Shown here piece by piece: positions 15,247 through 23,871 of a DNA stretch of 34,408 nt. A program made the position numbers and the translations under genes. The notes under the pieces are model-generated. The model ran no database searches and had not been told where the DNA came from. It saw only the letters and a program-made list of their open reading frames with translations. Origin of the DNA: an uncultured bacterium (GTDB taxonomy: Bacteria > Myxococcota_A > UBA9160 > SMWR01); the NCBI GenBank assembly GCA_937937315.1, contig CALDCK010000331.1, positions 1 through 34,408 on the forward strand, written 5' to 3'. Each line of letters starts with the position of its first letter. Positions within the stretch are counted from its first letter, which is position 1.

Positions 15247-16614
15247 TCAGCCCTCGGATTCCAGCGGAGAGGTGTCGCCCCGCGCCTCGAAGCGATCGAG
15301 CTCCTCCTCGAGCAGGCGCCGCGCGTCGACCCGTGCCCGCAGCCGAACGCAGAGCAGGAAGGTGCCGGCCAGCTTGCGCTGGAGGAAGAGGGTCGGAGGC
15401 GGCGGCGGCCGCAGGAACCCGTGCTCGAAGACCAGGGCCATGGAGGCCTCACGGGCGCGAGCGGGCAGGTCGGAGCTCCCGAAGTCGTAACCCTCCGCAT
15501 CGTGGAAGGGCTCCGTCGCCAGGGAGATCAGGTCCAACACGCCCTCGGCCCCCGCGGCGGCGTCCTCGGGTGTGACGAAGCCGATCTCCTCGGCCACGCG
15601 GCGCATGGCCACGCGGTCGCCGTCGATCGAAGCGCGAAAGAGTCGGGCGTAAGCGGCGCACAGGCTCTGGCTCGGCTCGTAGCCCGCACCGAGATCGATG
15701 AGTCCGATACGGCCGTCGTGGAGCAGGAGGTAGTTCGCGAAATTCGGATCGGACTGAATGAAGTGGAAGTCGAAGAACTCGCGGAGTACGAGCCGCAGGA
15801 GCAGAGTCGCCGCGCGATCCCGCTCCCGATCCGGGTGCTCCGGGCCGCATAGGTCTTCCAGCGGAACTCCGTGCAGCCTGTCCATCGCCAACACGTTGGC
15901 CGTCGTGAAATCGTCGTGAACCTTCGGCACGACCACCTCGGACTCGGAGGCGAGCAGCTCCCCATAGCGGCGCAGGTGCTCCGCCTCGGTCGCGTAATCC
16001 GCCTCGTCGCGCAGCTGACGCTTCGCCTCCTCGATCAGCGGGTCGAAGTCCACGTCGCCCGGGAGGATCTTCGCCAGACGCAGCGCCGCCGCGAGGTTGT
16101 TCACGTCACTGTCGATGCTGCGCGCGACGCCCGGATACTGGATCTTCAACGCCAGCTCACGGCCGTCGGTGGTGGTCCCGGCGTGGACCTGACCGATCGA
16201 GGCGGCCGCCATCGGCTCGAAATCGAACTCCGCGAAGCGCCCTTCCCAGTCGGGTCCCCAGGACGCGCGAAGCACGCTGCGAAGCTGCGCCTCGGGCATG
16301 GCGTCGCCGGCGTCGCGCAGGGTGGCGAGCGCCTCGGCAGCCTCCGGCGGGAGGAGGTCCTCCGCCTCGAGGGACAGGAGCTGGCCGAGCTTCATCGAGG
16401 CGCCGCGCATGGAGGACAGGGACCGGGCGAGGCGACGCGCGTTCGCACCACTGAGCAGCGGATTCCCGGCGCTCGGCCCGACCCCGCTCGCCCGCCGCAG
16501 GCCCTCGGCAGCACCGCCGATCGCCATCCGTCCCGCGAGCCAGCCGAGATGCACCAGTCGCTCGGCGCGCCCCGAGGGCACGCGTGACTGGCGCAGGTCC
16601 TTCCGCTCCGTCAT
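15247..16614 (-). CDS. UbiB/ABC1 (AarF) family atypical kinase
   Basis: 455 residues. Family motifs in order: KLGQ (75-78, the KxGQ motif), AAASIGQVHAG (Ala-rich nucleotide loop), LALKIQYPG (catalytic Lys), a late DPNFANYLL (catalytic-loop Asp/Asn) and IDLGAG (metal Asp). UbiB/ADCK proteins have ATPase activity and support quinone biosynthesis or lipid handling at membranes. The pair of C-terminal membrane helices of E. coli UbiB is not obvious; the C-terminus is Arg/Glu-rich (LRARVDARRLLEEELDRFE), so this may be a soluble ADCK-type member. ATG at 16614 follows GAGGGGGG. It is unlikely to be UbiB itself, as no ubi gene is nearby. Confidence 0.9.
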   Translation of the reverse strand: MTERKDLRQSRVPSGRAERLVHLGWLAGRMAIGGAAEGLRRASGVGPSAGNPLLSGANARRLARSLSSMRGASMKLGQLLSLEAEDLLPPEAAEALATLRDAGDAMPEAQLRSVLRASWGPDWEGRFAEFDFEPMAAASIGQVHAGTTTDGRELALKIQYPGVARSIDSDVNNLAAALRLAKILPGDVDFDPLIEEAKRQLRDEADYATEAEHLRRYGELLASESEVVVPKVHDDFTTANVLAMDRLHGVPLEDLCGPEHPDRERDRAATLLLRLVLREFFDFHFIQSDPNFANYLLLHDGRIGLIDLGAGYEPSQSLCAAYARLFRASIDGDRVAMRRVAEEIGFVTPEDAAAGAEGVLDLISLATEPFHDAEGYDFGSSDLPARAREASMALVFEHGFLRPPPPPTLFLQRKLAGTFLLCVRLRARVDARRLLEEELDRFEARGDTSPLESEG

Positions 16615-16678
16615 CTCACCCCCCTCGGGAGCCTAGCCTTCTGGAGGGGTGGGCACCCAGACAGACGGGATCCGCTCG

Positions 16679-17380
16679 TCACGCATGATCGAGGAGCATC
16701 AGCTCCCCGGGGTGAGGCTCGAGGAACGGCTGGCCCTCGAGAGCCCCGATTCGATGGATGCGAACGTGATGGCGGATCAGGGAGATCGGCACCACCCGGG
16801 GAACGAGACCGCAGAGATCGTCGCGAACGAGCTCGGCCATCTCCCTCCGCGACGCAGGATCCAGCTGCTTCGCGAGTTTCCGGGCCGCGTGCTGGAGAAC
16901 CTTCGCGCTGCGCCCGCGCGAGGGCATTCGCCCGAGGGCTTGCATGAACTCGCGCTCGTAGGACTCGCGAAACCCGGTCCGGGGAGTGTCCTTCAGCGCC
17001 GCGACCGGACGTCCGAGCTCGCGGCAGGCCTCGGGTGAGTGCGCCATCAGCTGTAGCTCGTGGGCCGCGTGAAAGACCTCCACACGGGGCCTCGTCCAGC
17101 GCCCGCCGAAGAGCGCCCGGATGCGCCAGTTGCCGAACAGCCGAACGATGAAGTTCTCGCGCACGCCCGGATCCTCGAGCCGCCTCTCGTCCTCGACGGG
17201 CAGGTTGGGCCAGGCCTCGATCAGACGCGCGGCGTAGACTCCCGGGCCGTCTCGCCGCAGCGCGCCCATCTCCGTAAACACCTTCACGCGAGTCGATCCG
17301 CAGCTCGGCCAGTCCCTCTTCAGGACGTAGCCGCCGAGGTCGAGAGCCCGCAGCGGACGCTCCTCGATCGGCGCCGTCAT
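16679..17380 (-). CDS. DUF523/DUF1722 (YbgA-like) protein, DUF523 N-terminally truncated
   Basis: 233 residues from the ATG at 17380. The first 90 match the second half of DUF523: GYVLKRDWPSCGSTRVKVF, GVYAARLIEAWPNLPVEDE, then RLEDPGVRENFIVRLFGNWR. Residues about 95-225 form a complete DUF1722 (VFHAAHELQLMAHSPEACRELG). The usual DUF523 opening with SACLLG and CPE cysteines is absent here and in the other two minus-strand frames up to 17560. No ribosome site precedes 17380, and the upstream 176 bases hold no gene. Either this is a shortened but working protein that keeps only one of the DUF523 cysteines, or the 5' end was deleted. DUF1722 proteins are often found near photolyase and other DNA-repair genes; none is seen here. 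Confidence 0.7.
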   Translation of the reverse strand: MTAPIEERPLRALDLGGYVLKRDWPSCGSTRVKVFTEMGALRRDGPGVYAARLIEAWPNLPVEDERRLEDPGVRENFIVRLFGNWRIRALFGGRWTRPRVEVFHAAHELQLMAHSPEACRELGRPVAALKDTPRTGFRESYEREFMQALGRMPSRGRSAKVLQHAARKLAKQLDPASRREMAELVRDDLCGLVPRVVPISLIRHHVRIHRIGALEGQPFLEPHPGELMLLDHA

Positions 17381-17556
17381 GGGCGGGCCACGCGAGGTCC
17401 GAGCCGATATGATGCGACGACCTCGCCCTGCCCTTCGGCCTCGAGAGAAGTTCGAAGGTCCCATGGCTGCGAATCCGTGGGTGCAAACACGATGGCGAGC
17501 ATGACGACGGATGGATCGACCCCGGAGCCGTGGGTCCGAATACTGGAATGGGAGCC

Positions 17557-18189
17557 ATGAGACTCTACTTCTTTCCCATCGCACCGAACCCGACGAGGGT
17601 GAGACTCCTGCTCGAGGAGAAGCGCAGCGCAGGTGCCGAGATCTCGATCGAAGAGGTTCCGGTGGATCTCTCCCAGGGTGATCAGCGCCGGCCCGAACAT
17701 CTGGCGCGCAATCCCTTCGGCAGTCTACCGGTACTGGAGCTGGACGATGGAGGGCACCTGATCGAGTCCGAGGCGATCCTCGAGTATCTCGAGGATCGCT
17801 ACCCCGACCCCCCGCTGCTCGGCCGGGACCCGGAGGACCGGGCGCGCACGCGCCAGCTCGAATTCATCGCCTTGCTGCGGGTCCTGATGCCGATCGCCCG
17901 CCTCGTCCACGCCACTCGCTCCCCCCTCGGCCGCCCGCCGAACGAGGAGCTGGCGAAGGACGCAAGGGCGTCGCTTCCCGCCGGCCTGGGCTTCCTCGAT
18001 GACGCCCTGTCCGATGGGCGGAGCTTCGTCGCCGGAGCCCGCCCCACCGTGGCCGACTGCACACTCGCCGCGGCGCTCCAGGTCGCGCGCTTCGGCGGGG
18101 TCGAGATCGATCCGAGCCTGCGACACCTGGATCGCTGGAGCCGGGAGTTTCGCGAGCGGCCCAGCGCGAAGACGGTCCTCGTGCTCTGA
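17557..18189 (+). CDS. Glutathione S-transferase family protein
   Basis: 210 residues. The thioredoxin-fold N-domain (about 1-80) shows MRLYFFPIAPNPTRVRLLLEEK, NPFGSLPVLELDDGGHLIESEAILEYLEDRYP (cis-Pro in LPVLE, Glu-Ser glutathione contact). The all-helical C-domain includes FVAGARPTVADCTLAAALQVAR with the conserved N-capping Asp. The active Ser/Tyr/Cys is not certain: Ser and Cys are absent from the first loop, where PNPTRVR has Thr. It conjugates or binds glutathione in the cytoplasm; the substrate is unknown. ATG at 17557 follows GGGAGCC. It is divergent from the DUF1722 gene and convergent with the sensor kinase gene. Confidence 0.9.
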   Translation: MRLYFFPIAPNPTRVRLLLEEKRSAGAEISIEEVPVDLSQGDQRRPEHLARNPFGSLPVLELDDGGHLIESEAILEYLEDRYPDPPLLGRDPEDRARTRQLEFIALLRVLMPIARLVHATRSPLGRPPNEELAKDARASLPAGLGFLDDALSDGRSFVAGARPTVADCTLAAALQVARFGGVEIDPSLRHLDRWSREFRERPSAKTVLVL

Positions 18190-18204
18190 GCCGTCGGCGG
18201 TCGT

Positions 18205-20082
18205 TCAGGCCCCGAGGCTCTCCGGATCCGGCGCGACGATCGGAAGCAGCACTTCGAAGCGCGCACCGTGCCCCGGCTTGGACTCCACGCGGATCTCGCC
18301 GCCGTGGGCGCGCACGATCTCGTAGGAGATATAGAGGCCGAGGCCAGTACCCTCTCCGACCGCCTTGGTGGTGAAGAAGGGGTCGAAGATCCGCTCGCGG
18401 GCCACGGGGTCGATGCCCGGACCGTCGTCCTCGATCCGGATCGCGGCGCGCGATCCGAGGTCCTTCGTCGTCACCCGCAGCGTCCCCGTCTCCCCCATCG
18501 CCTGGAAGGCATTCACGACGAGGTTCAGGATGACCTGCCCCAGCTGGCTGGCGATACAGGAGATGGGCTCGATCGGTGCGTAGGCGCGCTCGACGACGAT
18601 GCCTGCCGGACGCTGAACCTCGGCGACACGCAACGCTCCGTCGATCAGCTCCGAAAGATCGAATCGCTCGAAGCGGGTATCGCTCGCCCGGGAGAACTCG
18701 CGCACCTCGCGCACGATCGCGATCGCCCGGTCGACGCCCTCGAGGGAGTCGTCGATGAGCTCCTCGCACTCGCCGAGGTTCGCCGTCAGCGGATCCGGCC
18801 ACCCCGCCTTCTCGGCGTCCGCCGTGAGGGCGCCCCACTCACGCCGCAAGGCGCCGAGGTTCGAGCGGACGTAGGCCATCGGATTGTTGATCTCGTGGGC
18901 GATGCCCGCGGCGAGCTGCCCCACGGACTCGAGCTTCTGCGACTGTCGGATGCGCTCCTCGAGTTCGATTCGCTCCGCGACCCGACCGACCTGAAGGCCC
19001 GTGTCGGCGAGGACCCGGATCATCCGCTCGTCGATGGGAGTGGCGTCGCCGCCGAAGAACTCGAGAATCGCGACCACCTCGTCGGCCGAAGGCACCGGGA
19101 TCGCAACGACCGACCGCAGCCCGAGCTCTGCGGCACAGCGCCCCCGCGGCGAGTCCGAGGTGGCGATGCGGCCCTCGGTAGCCCACACGGGGCGGCCGGA
19201 TTCGACGACCCTTCTCAACGCGTTGTCGCCGGGCCCCAATCGGGTCTCCAGGGTCAGCCGCCTCAGAGGTGCGTAGTGCACCGAATCGTCGTCGAGCCAC
19301 ACGGGGCCCGAGACGAGATCGCCGGAGCCGTCGACAGCGAGCGACCAGACGTGGGCCACGTGCCAGCCGCTGGTCTCCATCGCCCGCCGCGCAAAGCCCT
19401 CGAGCGCACTCTCGAAGGTGCGAGCCTCGTTCGCGGCCACGGCGGCATGCTGCAGCAGCTTGACGCAGGCCGCCTCCCGCGCCAGGTCCCGGTGACTCTC
19501 CTCGAGCTCTCGATCGGCGTTCCGCTGGCTCACGACGAAGCTCGTCGAGAGCACCGCCAGACCGGCGATCGCCGTCAGACGATTGAAGAGCGCCTGGGCC
19601 TCCATCGATTCCGCCGGCACCAGGTTCGGCACCACGATCCCGTAGGAGGGAAGCAGCCAGAAGACCACGGTGCTCACCATGGCCACGGCCGTCCAGGCCC
19701 AGCTGCTGCCGAGCCCGAGCAGGTAGGCGGCGGCCACCGGAATCGTGTAGAGCCAGGCGAAGTTGGGATCGTAGAAGCCGCCGGTGGACGAGAGCGAGAG
19801 CAGAAGCAGCGTGCAGTAGAGGCCGATGGCGAGATTTCCGGCGCGGCGCGTGCGCCCTGACCGGCGCAGCCACACGAGGTTCGCTCCGCAGGCCGCCATC
19901 GTGATCAGCAGAGCACCGGTGAGGCTCGGGACGCCCAGGGCCCAGTAACGGAAGGCCGTTGGGATGCCGATCGTGAACATCCCAAGGGTGCCCAGCTGAA
20001 TCGCCCGCGCCCGCCGCTCGTCGTCGGCACGCAGCCGCGTAGACCGGGCGATTCCGGCGCCCGCCGATTCCAAGCGCAGCAT
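18205..20082 (-). CDS. Membrane-bound sensor histidine kinase with GAF domain
   Basis: 625 residues. Residues about 28-190 hold five or six membrane segments (e.g. LTGALLITMAACGANLVWL, AVAMVSTVVFWLLPSYGIV). A coiled linker (RNADRELEESHRDLAREAA) leads to a GAF domain (about 230-370; SVVAIPVPSADEVVAILEFF). Then come the dimerisation/phosphoacceptor region with His396 (IAHEINNP), and the ATPase domain with N box (QVILNLVVNAFQAM), G1 (DDGPGID), F (FDPFFTTK) and G2 (GEGTGLGLYI). No receiver domain or adjacent response regulator exists, so it is an orphan kinase and its partner is elsewhere. The HEINNP type with ATPase is common among kinases that feed sigma-54 activators. The start at 20082 follows AGGGA; a longer frame to 20286 runs into the divergent symporter gene. 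Confidence 0.92.
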   Translation of the reverse strand: MLRLESAGAGIARSTRLRADDERRARAIQLGTLGMFTIGIPTAFRYWALGVPSLTGALLITMAACGANLVWLRRSGRTRRAGNLAIGLYCTLLLLSLSSTGGFYDPNFAWLYTIPVAAAYLLGLGSSWAWTAVAMVSTVVFWLLPSYGIVVPNLVPAESMEAQALFNRLTAIAGLAVLSTSFVVSQRNADRELEESHRDLAREAACVKLLQHAAVAANEARTFESALEGFARRAMETSGWHVAHVWSLAVDGSGDLVSGPVWLDDDSVHYAPLRRLTLETRLGPGDNALRRVVESGRPVWATEGRIATSDSPRGRCAAELGLRSVVAIPVPSADEVVAILEFFGGDATPIDERMIRVLADTGLQVGRVAERIELEERIRQSQKLESVGQLAAGIAHEINNPMAYVRSNLGALRREWGALTADAEKAGWPDPLTANLGECEELIDDSLEGVDRAIAIVREVREFSRASDTRFERFDLSELIDGALRVAEVQRPAGIVVERAYAPIEPISCIASQLGQVILNLVVNAFQAMGETGTLRVTTKDLGSRAAIRIEDDGPGIDPVARERIFDPFFTTKAVGEGTGLGLYISYEIVRAHGGEIRVESKPGHGARFEVLLPIVAPDPESLGA

Positions 20083-20227
20083 CAGACCGATCCCTGCCCC
20101 ATCGGATCCACCCCTCCTTCTATCGGTCCGCCCGGGGTGCCGATGAAGAAGGTCCCGATTGCAGCCCCAGCGGAGCGCTCCACGCCGCGCCTGGCGCGCA
20201 TCCGAGACGAACCGCAAGCTGGGGCGG

Positions 20228-22159
20228 ATGCCCCCCCAGGTTGATCCCATTCGCGGCGCCCTCACCGGACTCGATGCGCTGATCATCCTCGCCTTTGCGG
20301 CCTACGCCCTCACCGTGGGCTGGCGGGCGCGCAAGAAGGCGTCGAGCGGTCTCGAGTCCTACTTCCTGGCGTCGCGAAGCCTCAGCGGCTGGAAGGCTGG
20401 GCTCAGCATGGCGGCGACCCAGTTCGCGGCGGACACGCCGCTGCTGGTCACGGGACTGATCGCCACCGCCGGGATCTTCTCCCTGTGGAGGCTCTGGATC
20501 TACGCCCTCGCGTTCCTGCTTCTTGGCTTCCTGCTTGCGCCGAGCTGGCGGCGCGCACGGGTGGTGACCGACGCGGAGCTCGCCGAGATCCGCTACGGCT
20601 CGCGAGGCGCCGCATGGCTGCGCGCCGCGAAGGCGCTCTACTTCGGCACGGTCTTCAACTGCGTAGTCCTCGCCATGGTCTTCTGGGCCGCGAAGGAGAT
20701 CGCGGAGCCCTTCCTGTCCTGGCACGACTGGTTGCCGACCGCGGTCTTCGAGCCAGTCCGGACCGTGGTCGCGTGGGTGGGCGTCCCCTTTGCGAGCGTC
20801 GGGAGCGGAGGAGCGGAGACCTGGATCCGCTCTGCCGACAACCTCATCTCCCTCGCGCTGCTGCTCGGCGTGACATTCCTCTACTCCGCAACCGGAGGAC
20901 TCCGGGGTGTGGTGCAGACCGACGTCGTCCAGCTCGCCCTGATGCTGGGCGCGACCGCGCTCTACGCCGGAATCGTCCTGTTCGAGACGGGAGGCCCCCA
21001 CGCCCTCGCGACGCAGCTCCGGGAGACCTACGCCGCGGGAGGGCCGGGGGGCATCCGACCCGACGAGATGCTCGCATTCACACCCTCACGCGCGAATGAC
21101 GCGGGCCTGGCACTGCTCGCGGTGTTCGGACTCCAGTGGCTGGTGCAGATGAACGCGGACGGGACGGGCTACCTCGCACAGCGCACGATGGCCTGCCGCA
21201 GCGACGCCGATGCCGTGCGCGCGACCCTCGTCTTCAGCGTCACCCAGATCCTGGTGCGCAGCCTGCTCTGGCTGCCGATCGGCGTGGGTCTGCTCGTTCT
21301 CTTCCCCGCGGAGCCTGGTGTGATGGGGGCAACGCTCGTCGCCGAACGCGAGGCGACCTTCGTCCGGGGAATGGCGGAGCTGCTCCCCACGGGCGTCCGA
21401 GGCGCGATGCTCGCCGCCATGCTGGCGGCTCTCGCCTCGACGATCGACACCCACCTGAACTGGGGGGCGTCCTACTGGTCCAACGACCTCTACGGCCGCT
21501 TCTACTGCAGCTGGCGCGGACGACCGGCTCACCCACGCGAGCTCGTACGCGTTGCGCGCATCTCGAGCGGCCTGATCCTCCTCATCGCTTTGGCCGTGAT
21601 GACTCAGCTCGCCTCGATCCAGGCGGCGTGGCACGCGAGCCTGCTGCTCGGAGCCGGTATGGGGGTGCCCCTGGTGTTGCGCTGGATCTGGTGGCGCGTC
21701 ACGGCCTGGGGAGAGCTCGCGGCGATCCTCACCTCGACGGCGCTGGCGCCCGTGCTGCTCCAGGTCACGGACCATGAAGCGCTGCGTCTGCTTGCGATCG
21801 CGGCAGCCTCGACGATCGCAGCGGTGGCGACATCCCTCATCGGCCCGACCGAGCCCCGCGCGCAGCTACGAGTCTTCTACGTCCGGGTCCGACCTCCGGG
21901 CTTCTGGCGACCCATAGCCCGGGAAGCATCCGGGGCGGCCGACGACGGCCCGCGCCGGCTCGCAGGCGCGCTCGCGGCCACCGGACTCACCGCCCTCTGC
22001 CTCTTCTGCACCCTCACGGGCCTCGGATCATGGCTGGTCGAAGGTACACCCCCGAGCTGGCTCCCGGACCGCAGCACCTGGATCGCCCTGCTGCTGGGGC
22101 TCGCTGCGGCCCTCGCGCCCCTCGCCTGGCGCTTCGCGTCCCCCTTCGTGCGCCGCTGA
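20228..22159 (+). CDS. Sodium:solute symporter (SSS) family transporter
   Basis: 643 residues with about 13-14 hydrophobic segments. SSS-family marks: an early helix (LDALIILAFAAYALTVGW), then ESYFLASRSLSGWKAGLSMAATQFAADTPL (TM2-TM3 substrate/sodium region), FLYSATGGLRGVVQTDVVQLALML and AAMLAALASTIDTHLNWGASY (the Na+-binding helix with Ser/Thr). It imports an organic solute with Na+ at the inner membrane; the solute cannot be named. The C-terminal 100 residues carry two more helices and a short tail. ATG at 20228 follows GGGGCGG. It is divergent from the sensor kinase, so a shared control region of 145 bases lies between them, and it ends one base before the convergent transporter's stop. Confidence 0.9.
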   Translation: MPPQVDPIRGALTGLDALIILAFAAYALTVGWRARKKASSGLESYFLASRSLSGWKAGLSMAATQFAADTPLLVTGLIATAGIFSLWRLWIYALAFLLLGFLLAPSWRRARVVTDAELAEIRYGSRGAAWLRAAKALYFGTVFNCVVLAMVFWAAKEIAEPFLSWHDWLPTAVFEPVRTVVAWVGVPFASVGSGGAETWIRSADNLISLALLLGVTFLYSATGGLRGVVQTDVVQLALMLGATALYAGIVLFETGGPHALATQLRETYAAGGPGGIRPDEMLAFTPSRANDAGLALLAVFGLQWLVQMNADGTGYLAQRTMACRSDADAVRATLVFSVTQILVRSLLWLPIGVGLLVLFPAEPGVMGATLVAEREATFVRGMAELLPTGVRGAMLAAMLAALASTIDTHLNWGASYWSNDLYGRFYCSWRGRPAHPRELVRVARISSGLILLIALAVMTQLASIQAAWHASLLLGAGMGVPLVLRWIWWRVTAWGELAAILTSTALAPVLLQVTDHEALRLLAIAAASTIAAVATSLIGPTEPRAQLRVFYVRVRPPGFWRPIAREASGAADDGPRRLAGALAATGLTALCLFCTLTGLGSWLVEGTPPSWLPDRSTWIALLLGLAAALAPLAWRFASPFVRR

Positions 22160-22160
22160 G

Positions 22161-23030
22161 TCAGCTCTCCGGCTCACGGCGGCGCCACCACAGGACGGCG
22201 ATCCCCGCCAGCGGATAGCCAACCGCCACATAGAGGCCGCCAAAGAAGGTGAGGTCGAGCCGGTCGAGGCCCGAGAGTGCGATGATGGTCGCGACGGCGA
22301 CGTTCCGGGCCGAGAACTCGACCAGGAAGGTGAAGCGATCCGGGGCGGAGAGCCGCAGGAGGACGGCCATGCCCCAGCCGATCGCCATCGCCGACAAGGT
22401 CCAGACCCCGGCGGCCAGGAATCCGATCCCGAGGTCGTCGAAGCCAACCTGCATGTCCTCCTCGTCACTGAAGACGATGGACAGGGCGACCAGCACTGCG
22501 ATCGCGATCATCGCCCAGCGTTGGATCCGCGGGGCGTAGCGATGGGCGAGATCCGGACGACGCGCGCGCACGAGCATCCCGAGCGCGATGGGCAGGAGCA
22601 GTGCGAAGGCGAGCTGGAGGGTGAGCACGCCGACCGGCACGTCCACGACGATACTGTCACCGAGGAAGACCCGGACCCCGAGCGCCGCGACCACGGGCAG
22701 GGTCGCGACAGAGAGCACCGAGGCCACCCCGGTCAAGGTGACGGAGAGAGCCGTGTTCGCGCGTGCCAGGGCGACGAGGATGTTGGAGATCCCGGCACCG
22801 GGCGACGCCGCCACCAGGATCGCACCCGCACCGAAGACCGGCGGCACGTCGAGCAGCGCCACGACGCACCAGGTCATCAGGGGCAGCAGAAGGAGCTGCG
22901 CGAGGGTGCCGCCGACCACCGCCGCCGGCGCCCGCATGACCCGGTAGAAGTCCGCCGGCGTCAGCTCGAGCCCGACGATCACCATCAGGATGAAGAGCAC
23001 GACGGGGCCGACGAGCTGGGTCTCGGTCAT
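22161..23030 (-). CDS. Bile acid:sodium symporter (BASS/SBF) family transporter
   Basis: 289 residues with eight to ten hydrophobic helices. The family marks are visible: VGLELTPADFYRVMRAP (the crossing loop after helix 1), ILVAASPGAGISNILVALARANTALSVTLT (the discontinuous helix with Na+-binding residues) and FSARNVAVATIIAL (second crossover, the ARN-x-A motif). It imports organic anions with Na+, for instance keto acids or sterol-like acids. ATG at 23030 lacks a good ribosome site, but the helix 1 start fits. The family's N-terminal helix looks slightly short. It is convergent with the SSS gene. Confidence 0.9.
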   Translation of the reverse strand: MTETQLVGPVVLFILMVIVGLELTPADFYRVMRAPAAVVGGTLAQLLLLPLMTWCVVALLDVPPVFGAGAILVAASPGAGISNILVALARANTALSVTLTGVASVLSVATLPVVAALGVRVFLGDSIVVDVPVGVLTLQLAFALLLPIALGMLVRARRPDLAHRYAPRIQRWAMIAIAVLVALSIVFSDEEDMQVGFDDLGIGFLAAGVWTLSAMAIGWGMAVLLRLSAPDRFTFLVEFSARNVAVATIIALSGLDRLDLTFFGGLYVAVGYPLAGIAVLWWRRREPES

Positions 23031-23220
23031 GGGATCGATGGGGCCTTCGGCGGGGCGCAGGGAATCGCCAGTGTGACGCCAACGCCCTTTCGGCGCGAAC
23101 CCCCGGCACTGCTCCGACCTCCGACCCGGTCCGCCGGATGATCGCGAGAACGTCTCGGGGCCGCAGTACGTTCGTCACAATCCGGACCGATGCTTCCTCC
23201 GAACAAGAAGAGGAAGAACG

Positions 23221-23436
23221 ATGAAGATCGAGACTCGACTGTCGGGGACCACGACCGTCCCCATCCGAAAGAGCGGTGGTGGCTACGCCGCCGAGGGTCC
23301 GGGGTTCTACATCTGGGACGAGGATCCCCAGGAGGTCTTCCGCGTCGCGCGAGTGCTCGAGGGCGGAAGGACCCGGATGCGACCGACCACGCGCCTCCTG
23401 GTGATGCGCTCGGATCTGGAGATCACCCCGTCCTGA
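23221..23436 (+). CDS. Small protein of unknown function
   Basis: 71 residues (MKIETRLSGTTTVPIRKSGG to SDLEITPS). The ATG sits eight bases after a purine-rich AAGAGGAAGA site, and codons keep G/C at the third position. No signal peptide or membrane helix is seen; predicted strands suggest a small beta-rich or Ser/Thr-rich fold with a central GPGFYIWDEDPQEVFRVARVLE. I do not recognise a family. It is divergent from the BASS gene and the upstream 190 bases have no other gene. Confidence 0.6.
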   Translation: MKIETRLSGTTTVPIRKSGGGYAAEGPGFYIWDEDPQEVFRVARVLEGGRTRMRPTTRLLVMRSDLEITPS

Positions 23437-23806
23437 GGAAGGGCCAGGGGGGATCGGAGACCGGGCGACGAACGATTCTCGGGTGCAGCCACCCGGCTCG
23501 CCCACGCAGCAACAGTCGGGAACGGCCAGCGCGTGTCTTCCGCTCGACATTGCGCCCCACCCCACGTACGCCGCCGCGGTCGCCGACCTCGTGAAGCGGG
23601 CTCCGAGGAGCGAGAGGGCTCCCTCGAGCTGGGCGACTGGAGCGCTGGCGCCTGGCTCGTCCAGACGACGGGGCCGAACCGACCCACCGGAAGGGTCTTC
23701 TCTCCGAGCCGGCTCGAAGCTGCAGTTGGTGCGCTGCACGCAGGCCGGGACCTGCGGCGCAGCCACCCTGCTGGAGCCGCCCCGGGCCGCTTCGGGCTTC
23801 CCATGC
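23437..23806. other. Non-coding region upstream of the DUF4389 promoter
   Basis: About 370 bases with no convincing gene. Open frames here are Pro/Arg/Gly-rich, lack ribosome sites and show no family. It ends directly at a sigma-54 promoter, and promoters of this type need a remote activator site, so this may hold an enhancer. A cluster of short inverted repeats (CTCC/GGAG, CTCGAG) lies around 23600-23640. Confidence 0.4.
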
Positions 23807-23822
23807 TGGCACGGCCTCTGCA
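23807..23822 (+). promoter_or_regulatory. Sigma-54 (-24/-12) promoter for the DUF4389 gene
   Basis: TGGCACGGCCTCTGCA: a perfect -24 box, GG-N10-GC spacing and CTGCA at -12. The predicted start is near 23833, giving a 39-base leader with AGGAGG at its end. Confidence 0.88.
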
Positions 23823-23871
23823 TTCTGTCGGGGGAATCGAAGACCCTCGCATCCCGCAACAGGAGGACACC

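Noticed and set aside
17381-17584. Extension of the DUF523/DUF1722 gene to the ATG at 17584.
   Set aside because: The extra 68 residues are Arg/Ser-rich, unlike DUF523, and would overlap the start of the divergent GST gene.
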